A stretch of DNA of 64,000 nucleotides from Streptomyces lincolnensis (lineage in GTDB: Bacteria > Actinomycetota > Actinomycetes > Streptomycetales > Streptomycetaceae), in NCBI RefSeq assembly GCF_001685355.1, contig NZ_CP016438.1, positions 6,696,001 to 6,760,000 of the forward strand, given 5' to 3'. Positions within the stretch are counted from its first letter, which is position 1. Each line of letters starts with the position of its first letter. The notes beneath the pieces are model-generated. The model saw only the letters and a program-made list of their open reading frames with translations, searched no databases and had not been told where the DNA came from. This document shows positions 25,009 through 34,318 of the stretch, in pieces. The position numbers and the translations under genes are program-made.

Positions 25009-25434
25009 CTAGGCGCCCCGGCCCGGTCGCGCAGCGCGTCTGGGCCGGGTGTACTTGCGGGCCACGCAGGGTGGGATCGTGGCGCTCGCCTCGTGGGAGC
25101 GGGACTTGTACGCGCTCGGGGTCTCGCCGACGAGTTCGGTGAAGCGGGAGCTGAAGGAGCCGAGGGAGGTGCAGCCGACGGCCATGCAGACCTCCGTCAC
25201 GGAGAGGTCGCCGCGGCGCAGCAGGGCCTTGGCGCGCTCGACACGCCGGGTCATCAGATAGCCGTACGGCGTCTCGCCGAACGCCTCGCGGAAGCTGCGC
25301 TGGAAATGGCCGGGTGACATCAGCGCGGTGCGCGCGAGGGCGGTGACGTCGAGCGGCTCGGTGTACTCGCGGTCCATCCGGTCGCGCGCCTGACGGAGCC
25401 GGACCAGGTCGTCGAGGTTCACACGGGTCAGCAT
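25009..25434 (-). CDS. AraC family transcriptional regulator (HTH only)
   Basis: 141 aa consisting mainly of the two AraC helix-turn-helix motifs: VTALARTALMSPGHFQRSFREAFG and VTEVCMAVGCTSLGSFSSRFTELVG. No separate ligand domain exists, a form seen in single-domain AraC regulators. ATG 25434 (MLTRVNLDDLVRLR) is used; longer frames reach into the promoter of the divergent phosphate permease. Ten bases upstream of the VOC gene. Confidence 0.85.
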   Translation of the reverse strand: MLTRVNLDDLVRLRQARDRMDREYTEPLDVTALARTALMSPGHFQRSFREAFGETPYGYLMTRRVERAKALLRRGDLSVTEVCMAVGCTSLGSFSSRFTELVGETPSAYKSRSHEASATIPPCVARKYTRPRRAARPGRGA

Positions 25435-25527
25435 CGCACGCGTCCCCTTCACTCGTGTGCGTGTTTCCTGGGACAGCCTTTGCCCCGGGTTCGCCTCGAC
25501 GTGGCCTGCGCTTGTTTGCATGGGGGA

Positions 25528-26688
<1,161 letters not shown>

Positions 26689-26705
26689 GCCAAGGGAGTT
26701 CACAC

Positions 26706-26939
26706 ATGAGCCTCGACTGGACCGCACTCGGCCAGGTCACCGCCGTGAGCATCGGAGTGACCATCGCCGTGGTCGTCGTCTTCGCCCTCGGAGTCCTCGG
26801 CCTCGCCCGCCTCGAAGGGGCCCGGGAGGAGGCGGGCGGCACCTCCGCCGTCGGCTTCGCACAGGCCACGCTCTGCTTCGCCGCATGCGCGGCGGTGGTG
26901 GCGTACGGCATCTACCTGATCGTGCCGCAGTTCCACTGA
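26706..26939 (+). CDS. Small two-helix membrane protein in phosphate operon
   Basis: 77 aa. Helix one is VTAVSIGVTIAVVVVFALGVLGL; helix two is ATLCFAACAAVVAYGIYLIV; between them lies a charged loop (ARLEGAREEAGGTSA). It follows the Pit gene by 17 bases with AAGGGAG as SD, so it is probably a permease accessory or an unknown partner. Small proteins of this shape sit next to Pit genes in streptomycetes to my knowledge. Confidence 0.75.
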   Translation: MSLDWTALGQVTAVSIGVTIAVVVVFALGVLGLARLEGAREEAGGTSAVGFAQATLCFAACAAVVAYGIYLIVPQFH

Positions 26940-26975
26940 CCGGGGTTCCACTGACCGGAGTTCCACCGACCGGAA
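26931..26975 (+). repeat. 15-base tandem repeat between small membrane gene and PPK2
   Basis: Three copies of TTCCACTGACCGGGG (26931-26945, 26946-26960, 26961-26975) with one or two changes each. The stop of the membrane protein (TGA 26937-26939) is inside the first copy and the last supplies GGAAGG, the PPK2 ribosome site. Confidence 0.85.
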
Positions 26976-26986
26976 GGCAGGCCCAG

Positions 26987-27886
26987 ATGGCGATGTCACC
27001 CCTTTTGTCCGAGCTGGCCGACCTGCGGGTCGACTACAGCGACCACGACGACCCCGTACTCCTGCGGCCGGACGGCAGCCCGGTCGACACCTGGCGGGAG
27101 AACTACCCGTACCCCGACCGCATGCAGCGTGCGGAGTACGACCTGCACAAACGGCTCCAGCAGATCGAACTGCTGAAGCTCCAGAGCTGGATCAAGGAGA
27201 CCGGGCGCCGGCTGGTCATAGTGTTCGAGGGCCGGGACGCGGCCGGCAAGGGCGGCACCATCAAGCGGTTCACCGAGCACCTCAACCCGCGCGGCGCCCG
27301 GGTGGTGGCCCTGGAGAAGCCGACCGAGCGCGAGCGCGGGCAGTGGTACTTCCAGCGGTACGTCGAACACCTGCCGACCGCCGGTGAGATCGTGCTCTTC
27401 GACCGGTCCTGGTACAACCGGGCCGGTGTCGAACGGGTCATGGGCTTCTGCACCGACGACGAGTACCAGCGCTTCACGCGCCAGGCACCGCTGTTCGAGC
27501 GGATGCTCGTGGACGACGGCGTCGACCTGGTGAAGTTCTGGTTCTCGGTGTCGCAGGGCGAGCAGCGCACCCGCTTCACGATCCGCCAGATCGACCCCGT
27601 ACGGCAGTGGAAGCTCAGCCCGATGGACCTGGCCTCGCTGGACCTCTGGGACGACTACACCGCCGCCAAGGTCGCCATGTTCCGGGCGACGGACACCGAC
27701 CACGCGCCCTGGACGGTGGTCAAGAGCAACGACAAGAAGCGGGCCCGCGTCGAGGCGATGCGCAGTGTGCTGGCCCGCTTCGACTACTCCGACAAGGACG
27801 AGGAGGTCGTCGGCGTCCCGGATCCCCGGATCGTGGGCGCGGCGGCGGGCCTGCTGGAGGCGGGGGAGGACGACACGGGGAGTTGA
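26987..27886 (+). CDS. ppk2: Polyphosphate kinase 2 (PPK2)
   Basis: 299 aa. PPK2 enzymes transfer phosphate between polyphosphate and nucleotides. Walker A is VFEGRDAAGKGGTIKRF (about 79-95), Walker B is IVLFDRSWYNRAGVERVMGF (about 132-152), and the lid carries RFTIRQIDPVRQWKLSPMD. The order and length fit the one-domain class I/III group; whether it prefers GDP/ADP or AMP is not visible. ATG 26987 has GGAAGG ten bases upstream. Context with the Pit permease suggests phosphate storage or energy salvage. Confidence 0.9.
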   Translation: MAMSPLLSELADLRVDYSDHDDPVLLRPDGSPVDTWRENYPYPDRMQRAEYDLHKRLQQIELLKLQSWIKETGRRLVIVFEGRDAAGKGGTIKRFTEHLNPRGARVVALEKPTERERGQWYFQRYVEHLPTAGEIVLFDRSWYNRAGVERVMGFCTDDEYQRFTRQAPLFERMLVDDGVDLVKFWFSVSQGEQRTRFTIRQIDPVRQWKLSPMDLASLDLWDDYTAAKVAMFRATDTDHAPWTVVKSNDKKRARVEAMRSVLARFDYSDKDEEVVGVPDPRIVGAAAGLLEAGEDDTGS

Positions 27887-27941
27887 CGGCCGGGCCCGGG
27901 CATCCCTCGACCGGGCCGGGTCATCCCTGCATCGATCCGCG

Positions 27942-28166
27942 TCATCCCTCCATCGTGTCCCTGATGTGCTCGCGCAGCGTCGTCTGTTCGCGGATGCTCA
28001 GTGCGGCGCCCTCGACGGTGTGGAGGGCCCACGGTGTCCCGCACGGGCCCTCATGGCCCGGGTCGGGGCACAGGACGTCCACGAAGCGGTCCGTGAGGGC
28101 CTCCACCTCGTCCGGCGTGGCCTCCAGGGCGATGACCACCTTCCACAGCCCGGATGTCTCAGTCAT
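27942..28166 (-). CDS. Small conserved protein, unknown function
   Basis: 74 aa, starting MTETSGLWKVVIALEATPDEVEALTDRFVDVLCPD. It has a CPDPGHEGPCGTPW segment with two Cys and one His that may bind metal. It reads like a small alpha/beta protein. It lies on the minus strand between PPK2 and sodN. No function can be assigned. Confidence 0.6.
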   Translation of the reverse strand: MTETSGLWKVVIALEATPDEVEALTDRFVDVLCPDPGHEGPCGTPWALHTVEGAALSIREQTTLREHIRDTMEG

Positions 28167-28192
28167 GCGCGGATCATGCCACGAGCGGCATG

Positions 28193-28232
28193 CCGAAGGG
28201 GCCCGGTCGACGTATCGACCGGGCCCCTTCGG
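28193..28232. terminator. Terminator downstream of sodN
   Basis: A perfect 18-pair stem (28193-28210 with 28215-28232), 4-base loop CGTA. It lies 58 bases beyond the sodN stop and just upstream of the small minus-strand gene. Confidence 0.88.
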
Positions 28233-28289
28233 ACGCCCTGCGGCCTGCGATGGTGCACCGATCGCGGGTCGCGGCGAACAGCCCCTGGA

Positions 28290-28685
28290 TCAGGCCTTCT
28301 TGGTCTCCCAGAAGATCTTGTCGATCTGGGCGATGTAGTCCAGCGCCTTCTGGCCCGTGGCCGGGTCGGTCGAACCCTTGGCGGCCGAGAGGGCCTTGAG
28401 GGCGTCGTTGACCAGCTGGTGCAGCTCGGGGTACTTCTCGAAGTGCGGGGGCTTGAAGTAGTCGCTCCACAGCACGGAGACGTGGTGCTTGGCCAGCTCG
28501 GCGCGCTGCTCCTTGATGACGGTGGCGCGTGCCTGGAAGTGCGGGTCGTCGTTGCCGGCCATCTTCTCCTGGACGGCCTTGACGGACTCCGCCTCGATGC
28601 GGGCCTGGGCGGGGTCGTACACGCCGCACGGGAGGTCGCAGTGGGCGCTGACCTTTACCTTGGGGGCGAACAGGCGGGAAAGCAT
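28290..28685 (-). CDS. sodN: Nickel superoxide dismutase precursor
   Basis: 131 aa precursor that dismutates superoxide in the cytoplasm as a homohexamer. Residues 1-14 (MLSRLFAPKVKVSA) are the leader removed by SodX, giving an N-terminal HCDLPCGVY, the nickel hook, in which His1, Cys2 and Cys6 bind nickel. The mature helical body follows (YDPAQARIEAESVKAVQEKM). Divergent from sodX with a 145-base gap. In S. coelicolor this gene is induced by nickel and silenced when nickel is low. Confidence 0.97.
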   Translation of the reverse strand: MLSRLFAPKVKVSAHCDLPCGVYDPAQARIEAESVKAVQEKMAGNDDPHFQARATVIKEQRAELAKHHVSVLWSDYFKPPHFEKYPELHQLVNDALKALSAAKGSTDPATGQKALDYIAQIDKIFWETKKA

Positions 28686-28830
28686 GGAGCAGTCCTTCCT
28701 CGTGATCGTCTTCTCAGGTGCGACATTACTCCCCGGGGGAGGGGATTTCGCGGGTGCCCCCATGGGCTTAGGACAAAAGTCCGGGGTCAGACTGAGACTG
28801 GTGGATGAACGGACCGGGGAGGTGCCGGAG

Positions 28831-29265
28831 ATGCCGGAGCTGTCGCAGGAGACCGAGCGCAGGGTTGCCCTGCTGCCGTTCGGGCCGGCGGAGGTGACCG
28901 GGCCGTCCATGGTGCCCACCCTCCATCACGGCGACCGGCTCCTGGTGCAGTGGGGGGCCAGGGTCGGACCGGGTGACGTGGTCGTCCTGCGCCATCCCTT
29001 CCAGCAGGACCTGCTCGTCGTCAAGCGGGCCACCGAACGCCGTGAGGGCGGCTGGTGGGTGCTCGGGGACAACGCGTACGCCGGTGGCGACAGCACGGAC
29101 TACGGCGTCGTGCCCGACGAACTGGTGCTGGGCAAGGTCCGCTTCCGTTACCGGCCGCGCCGGCCGGATCAGCGCTCGCTCTTCGCGGCGGTGCGCTGGG
29201 CGCTGTCGGCCGCCAGGCCCGTCTTCTGCGACCGGTCGGCCTCCAGGCGTTTGCGGGCGCGGTAG
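28831..29265 (+). CDS. sodX: Nickel SOD maturation protease (S26-type)
   Basis: 144 aa S26/LexA-like protease that trims the SodN leader. Catalytic Ser is in GPSMVPTLHHGDRLLVQWG and Lys in QDLLVVKRATERREG. No membrane helix at the N-terminus, unlike signal peptidases, fitting a cytoplasmic job. ATG 28831 (MPELSQETERR) has GGGGAGGTG upstream. Its 3' 97 bases overlap the convergent CGNR gene on the other strand. Confidence 0.92.
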   Translation: MPELSQETERRVALLPFGPAEVTGPSMVPTLHHGDRLLVQWGARVGPGDVVVLRHPFQQDLLVVKRATERREGGWWVLGDNAYAGGDSTDYGVVPDELVLGKVRFRYRPRRPDQRSLFAAVRWALSAARPVFCDRSASRRLRAR

Positions 29266-29798
29266 GCGGCCACGTTGGCGCGGGTGGCGCAGCGGTCGGA
29301 ACAGTAGCGCCGGGAGCGGTTGGTGGAGGTGTCCAGGTAGGCGTTGCGGCACGGTGACGCCTCGCACAGGCCGAGGCGGTCCACGCCGTACTCCGTGAGG
29401 TGGAAGGCCAGACCCATCGCCGCGATCGCCGCGTAGCCCGCGGTCGCGTTCGACGGGTGGTCCGCGAGGTGCATGTGCCACAGCGGGCGGCCGTCGTCGT
29501 CCCGGAAGTCGTGCCCGGAGATCTGGGGGCTGACCGGGAACTCCAGGAGCAGCGAGTTCAGCAGGTCCACGGCGAGCGTCTCGTCGCCGCCGTCCGCCGC
29601 CTCGAAGACCGCGCGCAGCCGCCCGCGGACCGAGCGGAACCGGGTCACGTCCGACTCGGTGGCGCGCCGGGCCGCCGAGGAGTTGCCGCCGAACAGATCG
29701 CGGACGGCCTCGACCGAGGTCAGCGTGTCCTTGCCCCGCGTCGGCTCCTCGCTGTTGACGAGACGTACCGCGTAGTCCGAGTAATAGGCCAGTTCCAC
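29169..29798 (-). CDS. CGNR zinc finger domain protein
   Basis: 209 aa, GTG start at 29798 with AAGGAC eight bases upstream. N-terminal ABATE-like domain (YYSDYAVRLVNSEEPTRGKDTL), then a C-terminal CGNR zinc finger, CEASPCRNAYLDTSTNRSRRYCSDRCATRANVAAYRAR. Proteins with this layout are stress-linked DNA-binding regulators. The last 33 codons lie over the sodX 3' end. Confidence 0.88.
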   Translation of the reverse strand: MELAYYSDYAVRLVNSEEPTRGKDTLTSVEAVRDLFGGNSSAARRATESDVTRFRSVRGRLRAVFEAADGGDETLAVDLLNSLLLEFPVSPQISGHDFRDDDGRPLWHMHLADHPSNATAGYAAIAAMGLAFHLTEYGVDRLGLCEASPCRNAYLDTSTNRSRRYCSDRCATRANVAAYRARKRLEADRSQKTGLAADSAQRTAAKSER

Positions 29799-29898
29799 TT
29801 GTAGTCCTTACGGAGGCGTTCTATGGTCGGGGGGCGGTCGGAGTAACAGCCGGTCGTGCATCCAGGGTATTACGTGACGTACGCGATGGAGGGGCTCG

Positions 29899-30669
29899 AT
29901 GACGGACACCGACCTCACGACGACGGCAGCCGACTGGCGGGCGTGGCAGGAGAGCTGGGACCGCCAGCAGGAGTGGTACATGCCCGACCGGGAGGAGCGC
30001 TTCCGGATCATGCTCGACATGGTCGAGGCACTCGTCGGCACCGCCCCGCGCGTCCTCGACCTCGCCTGCGGCACCGGCAGCATCACCGCCCGCCTGTTCG
30101 ACCGGTTCCCCGGGGCCACCAGCACCGGCGTCGACCTCGACCCGGCCCTCCTCGCCATCGCCGAGGGCACCTTCGCGGACGACGAGCGCGTCACCTTCGT
30201 CACCGCCGACCTCAAGGACCCCGGCTGGCCCTCGAAGCTGCCGTACGACTCCTACGACGCCGTCCTGACCGCCACGGCCCTGCACTGGCTGCACAGCGAA
30301 CCCCTCGCGGCCCTCTACGGCCGGCTCGCGGAACTCGTCCGCGACGGCGGTGTGTTCATGAACGCGGACCACATGATCGACGAGACCACGCCCCGGATCA
30401 ACGCGGCCGAGCGCGCCCAGCGGCACGCCCGCATGGACCAGGCCAAGCGGGACGGCGCCCTCGACTGGGCCGAGTGGTGGCAGCTGGCGGGCAAGGACCC
30501 CGTCCTCGCCGGACCGACCGCCCGCCGCTTCGAGATCTACGGCGAGCACGCGGAGGGCGACATGCCCGCCGCCGCCTGGCACGCGCGCGTGCTGCGGGAG
30601 AAGGGGTTCGGGGAGGCGCGGCCGGTGTGGTGCTCGCCGTCGGACACGCTGTTGCTGGCGCTGAAGTAG
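29899..30669 (+). CDS. Class I SAM-dependent methyltransferase
   Basis: 256 aa. SAM-binding motif I is VLDLACGTGSITARLF near residue 50, motif II area VDLDPALLAIAEG, then FVTADLKDPG and the motif IV-like DAVLTATALHWLHSEPLAALYGRLAELVRDGG. Substrate unknown. ATG 29899 is reached by GGAGGGGC. A perfect terminator follows. Confidence 0.9.
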   Translation: MTDTDLTTTAADWRAWQESWDRQQEWYMPDREERFRIMLDMVEALVGTAPRVLDLACGTGSITARLFDRFPGATSTGVDLDPALLAIAEGTFADDERVTFVTADLKDPGWPSKLPYDSYDAVLTATALHWLHSEPLAALYGRLAELVRDGGVFMNADHMIDETTPRINAAERAQRHARMDQAKRDGALDWAEWWQLAGKDPVLAGPTARRFEIYGEHAEGDMPAAAWHARVLREKGFGEARPVWCSPSDTLLLALK

Positions 30670-30683
30670 CGCACCGGGAAAGA

Positions 30684-30720
30684 GCGAAAGGGCGGCACGG
30701 AATTCGTGCCGCCCTTTCGC
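30684..30720 (+). terminator. Intrinsic terminator after methyltransferase gene
   Basis: A perfect 16-pair stem, 30684-30699 with 30705-30720, loop GAATT. Confidence 0.9.
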
Positions 30721-30962
30721 GGATGGCGGCTTTACGTCAACCGTCCCAGGAACCCCATGAACCCCTTGAGCCCGCCACGAACCCGAGGCTACGTTTGCGG
30801 CCGCGTCCAGGGGATCTCGACCGCTCCGGCGAGGCGCGCGTAGTCAACGACCGGGGGCAATCGTCGCTACGGGGGTGGGGTTTCGTCATGCCGCGATGCC
30901 GGCGACCCGTGCATGCCACGACTGCGCCCGCGTGCTTCGCTCCCTCCTGAAGGGAAAACGCA

Positions 30963-31424
30963 GTGAGAATGAAGGTTCCTGCCCTCGCGGCAGCAGTGGT
31001 GGCGCTGGGGATCGGTATGGCCACTCCCGCCCAGGCGGACGGATTCGACAACCATTTCAGCCCCGAGGCCTGTGAGAAGTCCCAGGCGGCATCGGACTTC
31101 AAGTACGCGATCTACTACAACTCCGACTTCGGCGGCGCCTACCGGAACATCGGCTACAGCGTCTGGGACTTCGCCGACGAGCGCATCGGCGGCGCCCCGC
31201 AGGGCGGCACCCAGCCGCTCAACTTCTGCCACGGCGGAAACGGCAACGGCCAGGGCATCAAGAACAACGCCGCGTCGGTGAAGAACAAGCACAGCACCTA
31301 TTACGCCGTGACGTACTACAACAGCGGCTACAAGGGCTCCGCGAACTGGACCACCCCCCGCACGGGGCACAACCTCACGGTGGTCAAGAACGAGAACGCC
31401 TCCTTCGCCTGGCAGACCCTCTGA
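30963..31424 (+). CDS. Secreted protein, unknown function
   Basis: 153 aa. GTG 30963 or ATG 30969 starts a signal peptide (VPALAAAVVALGIGMATPAQA, cut after AQA-D). The mature part is rich in Asn, Tyr and Gly (YYNSDFGGAYRNIGYSVWDF, CHGGNGNGQGIKNN, YYAVTYYNSGYKGSANW) and has two Cys, probably one disulfide. Length and shape recall the small secreted inhibitor-like proteins of streptomycetes, but no family match is certain. Confidence 0.7.
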   Translation: MRMKVPALAAAVVALGIGMATPAQADGFDNHFSPEACEKSQAASDFKYAIYYNSDFGGAYRNIGYSVWDFADERIGGAPQGGTQPLNFCHGGNGNGQGIKNNAASVKNKHSTYYAVTYYNSGYKGSANWTTPRTGHNLTVVKNENASFAWQTL

Positions 31425-31509
31425 CCTGCCCCTGGACCGCTGCCGCGCCCCGACGGGCGGCAGCGGTCACGCCCATTTCCGACAGCGGGTCCGACAGCGG
31501 GAACATGGA

Positions 31510-32427
31510 ATGCTGAGAAGAATCAAGCGCATTGGCCCCGGGGCACTCGTGGTCGCGATCTCGGTGATATCGGCCACCGGCTGTTCGGCCGACGGAGCCG
31601 CGGGAAACCACGCGATCGTCACCCCGAACCCGACCCTTCCCTTCAACGCGGCCGACCCCGCCACCTGGGTCCTGCCCATCGAGGGATATCTGCCCTCGGA
31701 CAGCGAGAGAAAGCAGGTCTCGCAGGCGCGCAAGACCGTGGCCGGCGACTGCATGAAGAGATTCGGCCTCACCTGGCAGCCCGCCCAGGACCTGCCGCGC
31801 CTCGGCCCCAAGACCCTCGTCGACTGGCGCTACGGCATCCACGACATGGCCCTCGCCCAGGAGCGCGGCTACAAGCCCGCCGCCGCGGAGCAGGAGGCCT
31901 ACGACCGGGCCGCCCAGGTGGGCGCGCTGGACCGCACCTCGGACACCGGCCCGCAGGCTCGGGTGCTCCAGGGCGGCATCAAGGAGGTGGGCGGCAGGTC
32001 CGTCCCCGAGGGAGGCTGCCTCGGCGAGGCCGAGCGGAAGGTCTCCGCCGACGCCTTCGACACCACGGTCGCCCAGACGCTCAGCAACGAGGCCTTCGCG
32101 GAGTCCCAGCAGAGTCCCGAGGTCATGAAGGCGTTCAAGACCTGGTCGTCCTGCATGAAGGCGAGCGGGTTCGCCTACGAACGGCCGCTGGACGCCAGCG
32201 ACGACCCCCGTTTCGGCACCCAGGAGGTCACCCCGCTGGAGATCAGGACGGCGACCGCCGACATCACCTGCCGGGACAAGAGCGATGTCGCCAAGGTCTG
32301 GTTCGACGCCGAGGTCGCCATCCAGCACGACAGGATCGAGGCACAGGCCGAGCGGCTGAACAAGGAACGCGAGTCCCTGGACGACGCCGTGAAGAAGGCC
32401 GCCGACGTCGTGGTCGGCTCCTCATGA
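31510..32427 (+). CDS. Lipoprotein of an ABC efflux operon
   Basis: 305 aa. Lipobox ISATGC at residues 20-25 follows a basic N-terminus and hydrophobic core. Later Cys residues (GDCMKRFG, GGCLGEAE, SSCMKASG, ITCRDKSD) suggest two disulfides. The C-terminal 40 residues form a helix (QAERLNKERESLDDAVKKAADV). No domain known to me. Its stop overlaps the next start by four bases, so it belongs with the adaptor and ABC genes. Confidence 0.8.
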   Translation: MLRRIKRIGPGALVVAISVISATGCSADGAAGNHAIVTPNPTLPFNAADPATWVLPIEGYLPSDSERKQVSQARKTVAGDCMKRFGLTWQPAQDLPRLGPKTLVDWRYGIHDMALAQERGYKPAAAEQEAYDRAAQVGALDRTSDTGPQARVLQGGIKEVGGRSVPEGGCLGEAERKVSADAFDTTVAQTLSNEAFAESQQSPEVMKAFKTWSSCMKASGFAYERPLDASDDPRFGTQEVTPLEIRTATADITCRDKSDVAKVWFDAEVAIQHDRIEAQAERLNKERESLDDAVKKAADVVVGSS

Positions 32428-33608
32428 GCGGCCTCGTACGGCGCCGCCGGGCCCTCGGTGCCCTCGTCCTCGCCTCTCTCGTGTGCACCGGGGCCGGGGT
32501 GGGGGCGGCGCTGGTCGTCAAGTCGCCCGCGCAGGCCGCCGCGGACACGGCACCGCCGGCACCGTCCGTCCTCACGGCGGCGGTCGAGCAGCGGGTCATC
32601 TCCCAGTCCCTGATCACCCGGGGAGAGGTCACCGCCTCCCAGCACATGGACGTCTCCGCCGGGCCCCAGGCCGACAAGGACATCGCCCGGTCCGTGGTGA
32701 CCAGGGTCGACGCGACCCCGGGACGGAAGATCAGCGCCGGGCAGGTCCTGCTGGAGGTGTCCGGACGTCCGCTGTTCGTCCTCAAGGGTGCCGTGCCCGC
32801 CTATCGCGACCTCGCCCGGGGCAAGCGGGGGGAGGACGTCGCCCAGGCGCAGGCCGCGCTGCGGGCCTCCGGCCATCCCACGGGAACCGACCCTTCCGGT
32901 GTCTTCGGCGCCGGCACGGAGAAGGCCGTGGCCTCCTTCTACCGTTCCATCGGATACGAAGCGCCCACTGTCGAGGCGCCGGGGACGAGGGCGCCGTCCC
33001 CCGTCCCCGTCCTGCCGATCTCGGAAGTGATGTTCGTGCGGTCCTTCCCCGCCTACGTCGACGACGTGCGCGCCAAGGTCGGCGACGAGGCCGGGGAGGG
33101 CCTGATGTCCCTGTCGGCCGGCGCGCTGACCGTCGAAGGGTCCGTGACCTTGCAGCAGAAGGGGATGATCCGCCCGGGCCAGGAAGTACGCGTCTACGCG
33201 GAGACGACAGGGCGCCAGTTCACCGGAACGGTGACATCCGTGGGCAGGGAGAGCGACTCGGCGAAGGACGCCGGCCAGGACACCGGGGCGGAGAAGTACA
33301 CCGTCAAGGTCACGCCGTCCCGGCCCCTGCCGACCGAACTGAACGGCGAGAACGTGCAGTTGACGGTCGTGGCGGCCTCCTCGAAGGGCAAGGTCCTCGC
33401 CGTGCCCTCGTCGGCCGTGTCCACCGGCGCCGACGGCCTGACCAGCGTCACCGAGCGCAAGGACGGCAGGGAACGCCGGATCCCCGTCACCGTCGGAGTG
33501 TCCGGGGACGGCTTCGTCCAGGTCACCCCGCGCAAGGGGGCGCGACTGGCGGCCGGCGCCGAGGTGGTCGTAGGAGTGCAGCCGCGAGCGGGTGTGGGCG
33601 GGTCGTGA
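32424..33608 (+). CDS. Peptidoglycan-binding / HlyD-like periplasmic adaptor
   Basis: 394 aa. One N-terminal membrane helix (LGALVLASLVCTGAGVGAAL). A barrel-like HlyD part surrounds an inserted PG_binding_1 domain (AQAQAALRASGHPTGTDPSGVFGAGTEKAVASFYRSIGY). The C-terminus has the adaptor beta-barrel (VTGRESDSAKDAG region onward). Such proteins link an ABC exporter to the cell wall in Gram-positive bacteria. ATG 32424 overlaps the lipoprotein stop; its own stop overlaps the ATPase start. Confidence 0.85.
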   Translation: MSGLVRRRRALGALVLASLVCTGAGVGAALVVKSPAQAAADTAPPAPSVLTAAVEQRVISQSLITRGEVTASQHMDVSAGPQADKDIARSVVTRVDATPGRKISAGQVLLEVSGRPLFVLKGAVPAYRDLARGKRGEDVAQAQAALRASGHPTGTDPSGVFGAGTEKAVASFYRSIGYEAPTVEAPGTRAPSPVPVLPISEVMFVRSFPAYVDDVRAKVGDEAGEGLMSLSAGALTVEGSVTLQQKGMIRPGQEVRVYAETTGRQFTGTVTSVGRESDSAKDAGQDTGAEKYTVKVTPSRPLPTELNGENVQLTVVAASSKGKVLAVPSSAVSTGADGLTSVTERKDGRERRIPVTVGVSGDGFVQVTPRKGARLAAGAEVVVGVQPRAGVGGS

Positions 33609-34318
33609 CCACCTCCACCGACGGCACCCCCGTCATCGAGTTCCGGGACGTCGAGCTGACCTACCCCGGGCCTCCCGCCGTGCACGCCCTGCGCCCCTGC
33701 GATCTGCGCATCGACAGCGGGGAGTTCATCACCGTGATGGGGCCGTCGGGGTCGGGCAAGTCCACCCTGCTGAACATCGCGGGCCTGCTGGACGCGCCCA
33801 CGCGGGGCCGCTACCTGCTGAACGGCATCGACACCAGGGCCATGGGCGCCTCCCGCCTGGCCGCGCTCCGCGGGGAGCACATCGGGTTCGTCTTCCAGGC
33901 GTTCCATCTCCTGCCCCACCGCAGCGCGCTGGAGAACGTCGAGCTGGCCATGCTCTACCAGTCCGTCCCCCGCGGACAGCGGCGTCTGCGGGCCACGGCC
34001 GTGCTGGAACGCGTGGGCCTCGGGCACCGGGCGACAGCCCTGCCGACCCAGATGTCGGGCGGCGAGCGCCAACGCGTCGCGGTCGCCCGCGCCCTGGTCG
34101 GCGAGCCCTCGCTGCTGCTCTGCGACGAGCCGACCGGGAACCTCGACTCCGACACCGCCGCGTCCCTGCTCGCCCTGCTGGACACCCTGCACCGCGACGG
34201 CATGACCCTCGTGGTCATCACCCACGACGCCCAGGTCGCGCGGCACGGACAGCGCACGGTCACCATCCGCGACGGCGTGCTGTCGGAACCCGCGCGGCAA
34301 CGGACGGGGGCGGCATGA
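33605..34318 (+). CDS. ABC transporter ATP-binding protein (MacB/LolD type)
   Basis: 237 aa, GTG 33605 overlapping the adaptor stop. Walker [13 protein letters not shown]-loop FVFQAFHLLPHRSALENVELAM, signature MSGGERQRVAVARAL, Walker B LLLCDEPTGNLDSDTA, H-loop VVITHD. The FHLLPHRSALENVELAM segment is typical of the MacB/LolD exporter group. Overlaps the permease start (ATGA at 34315). Confidence 0.95.
   Translation: MTTSTDGTPVIEFRDVELTYPGPPAVHALRPCDLRIDSGEFITVMGPSGSGKSTLLNIAGLLDAPTRGRYLLNGIDTRAMGASRLAALRGEHIGFVFQAFHLLPHRSALENVELAMLYQSVPRGQRRLRATAVLERVGLGHRATALPTQMSGGERQRVAVARALVGEPSLLLCDEPTGNLDSDTAASLLALLDTLHRDGMTLVVITHDAQVARHGQRTVTIRDGVLSEPARQRTGAA

Noticed and set aside
25435..25527. PhoP box upstream of the Pit permease
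   Set aside because: One GTTCGCC unit is present but the required second 11-base direct repeat is poor.
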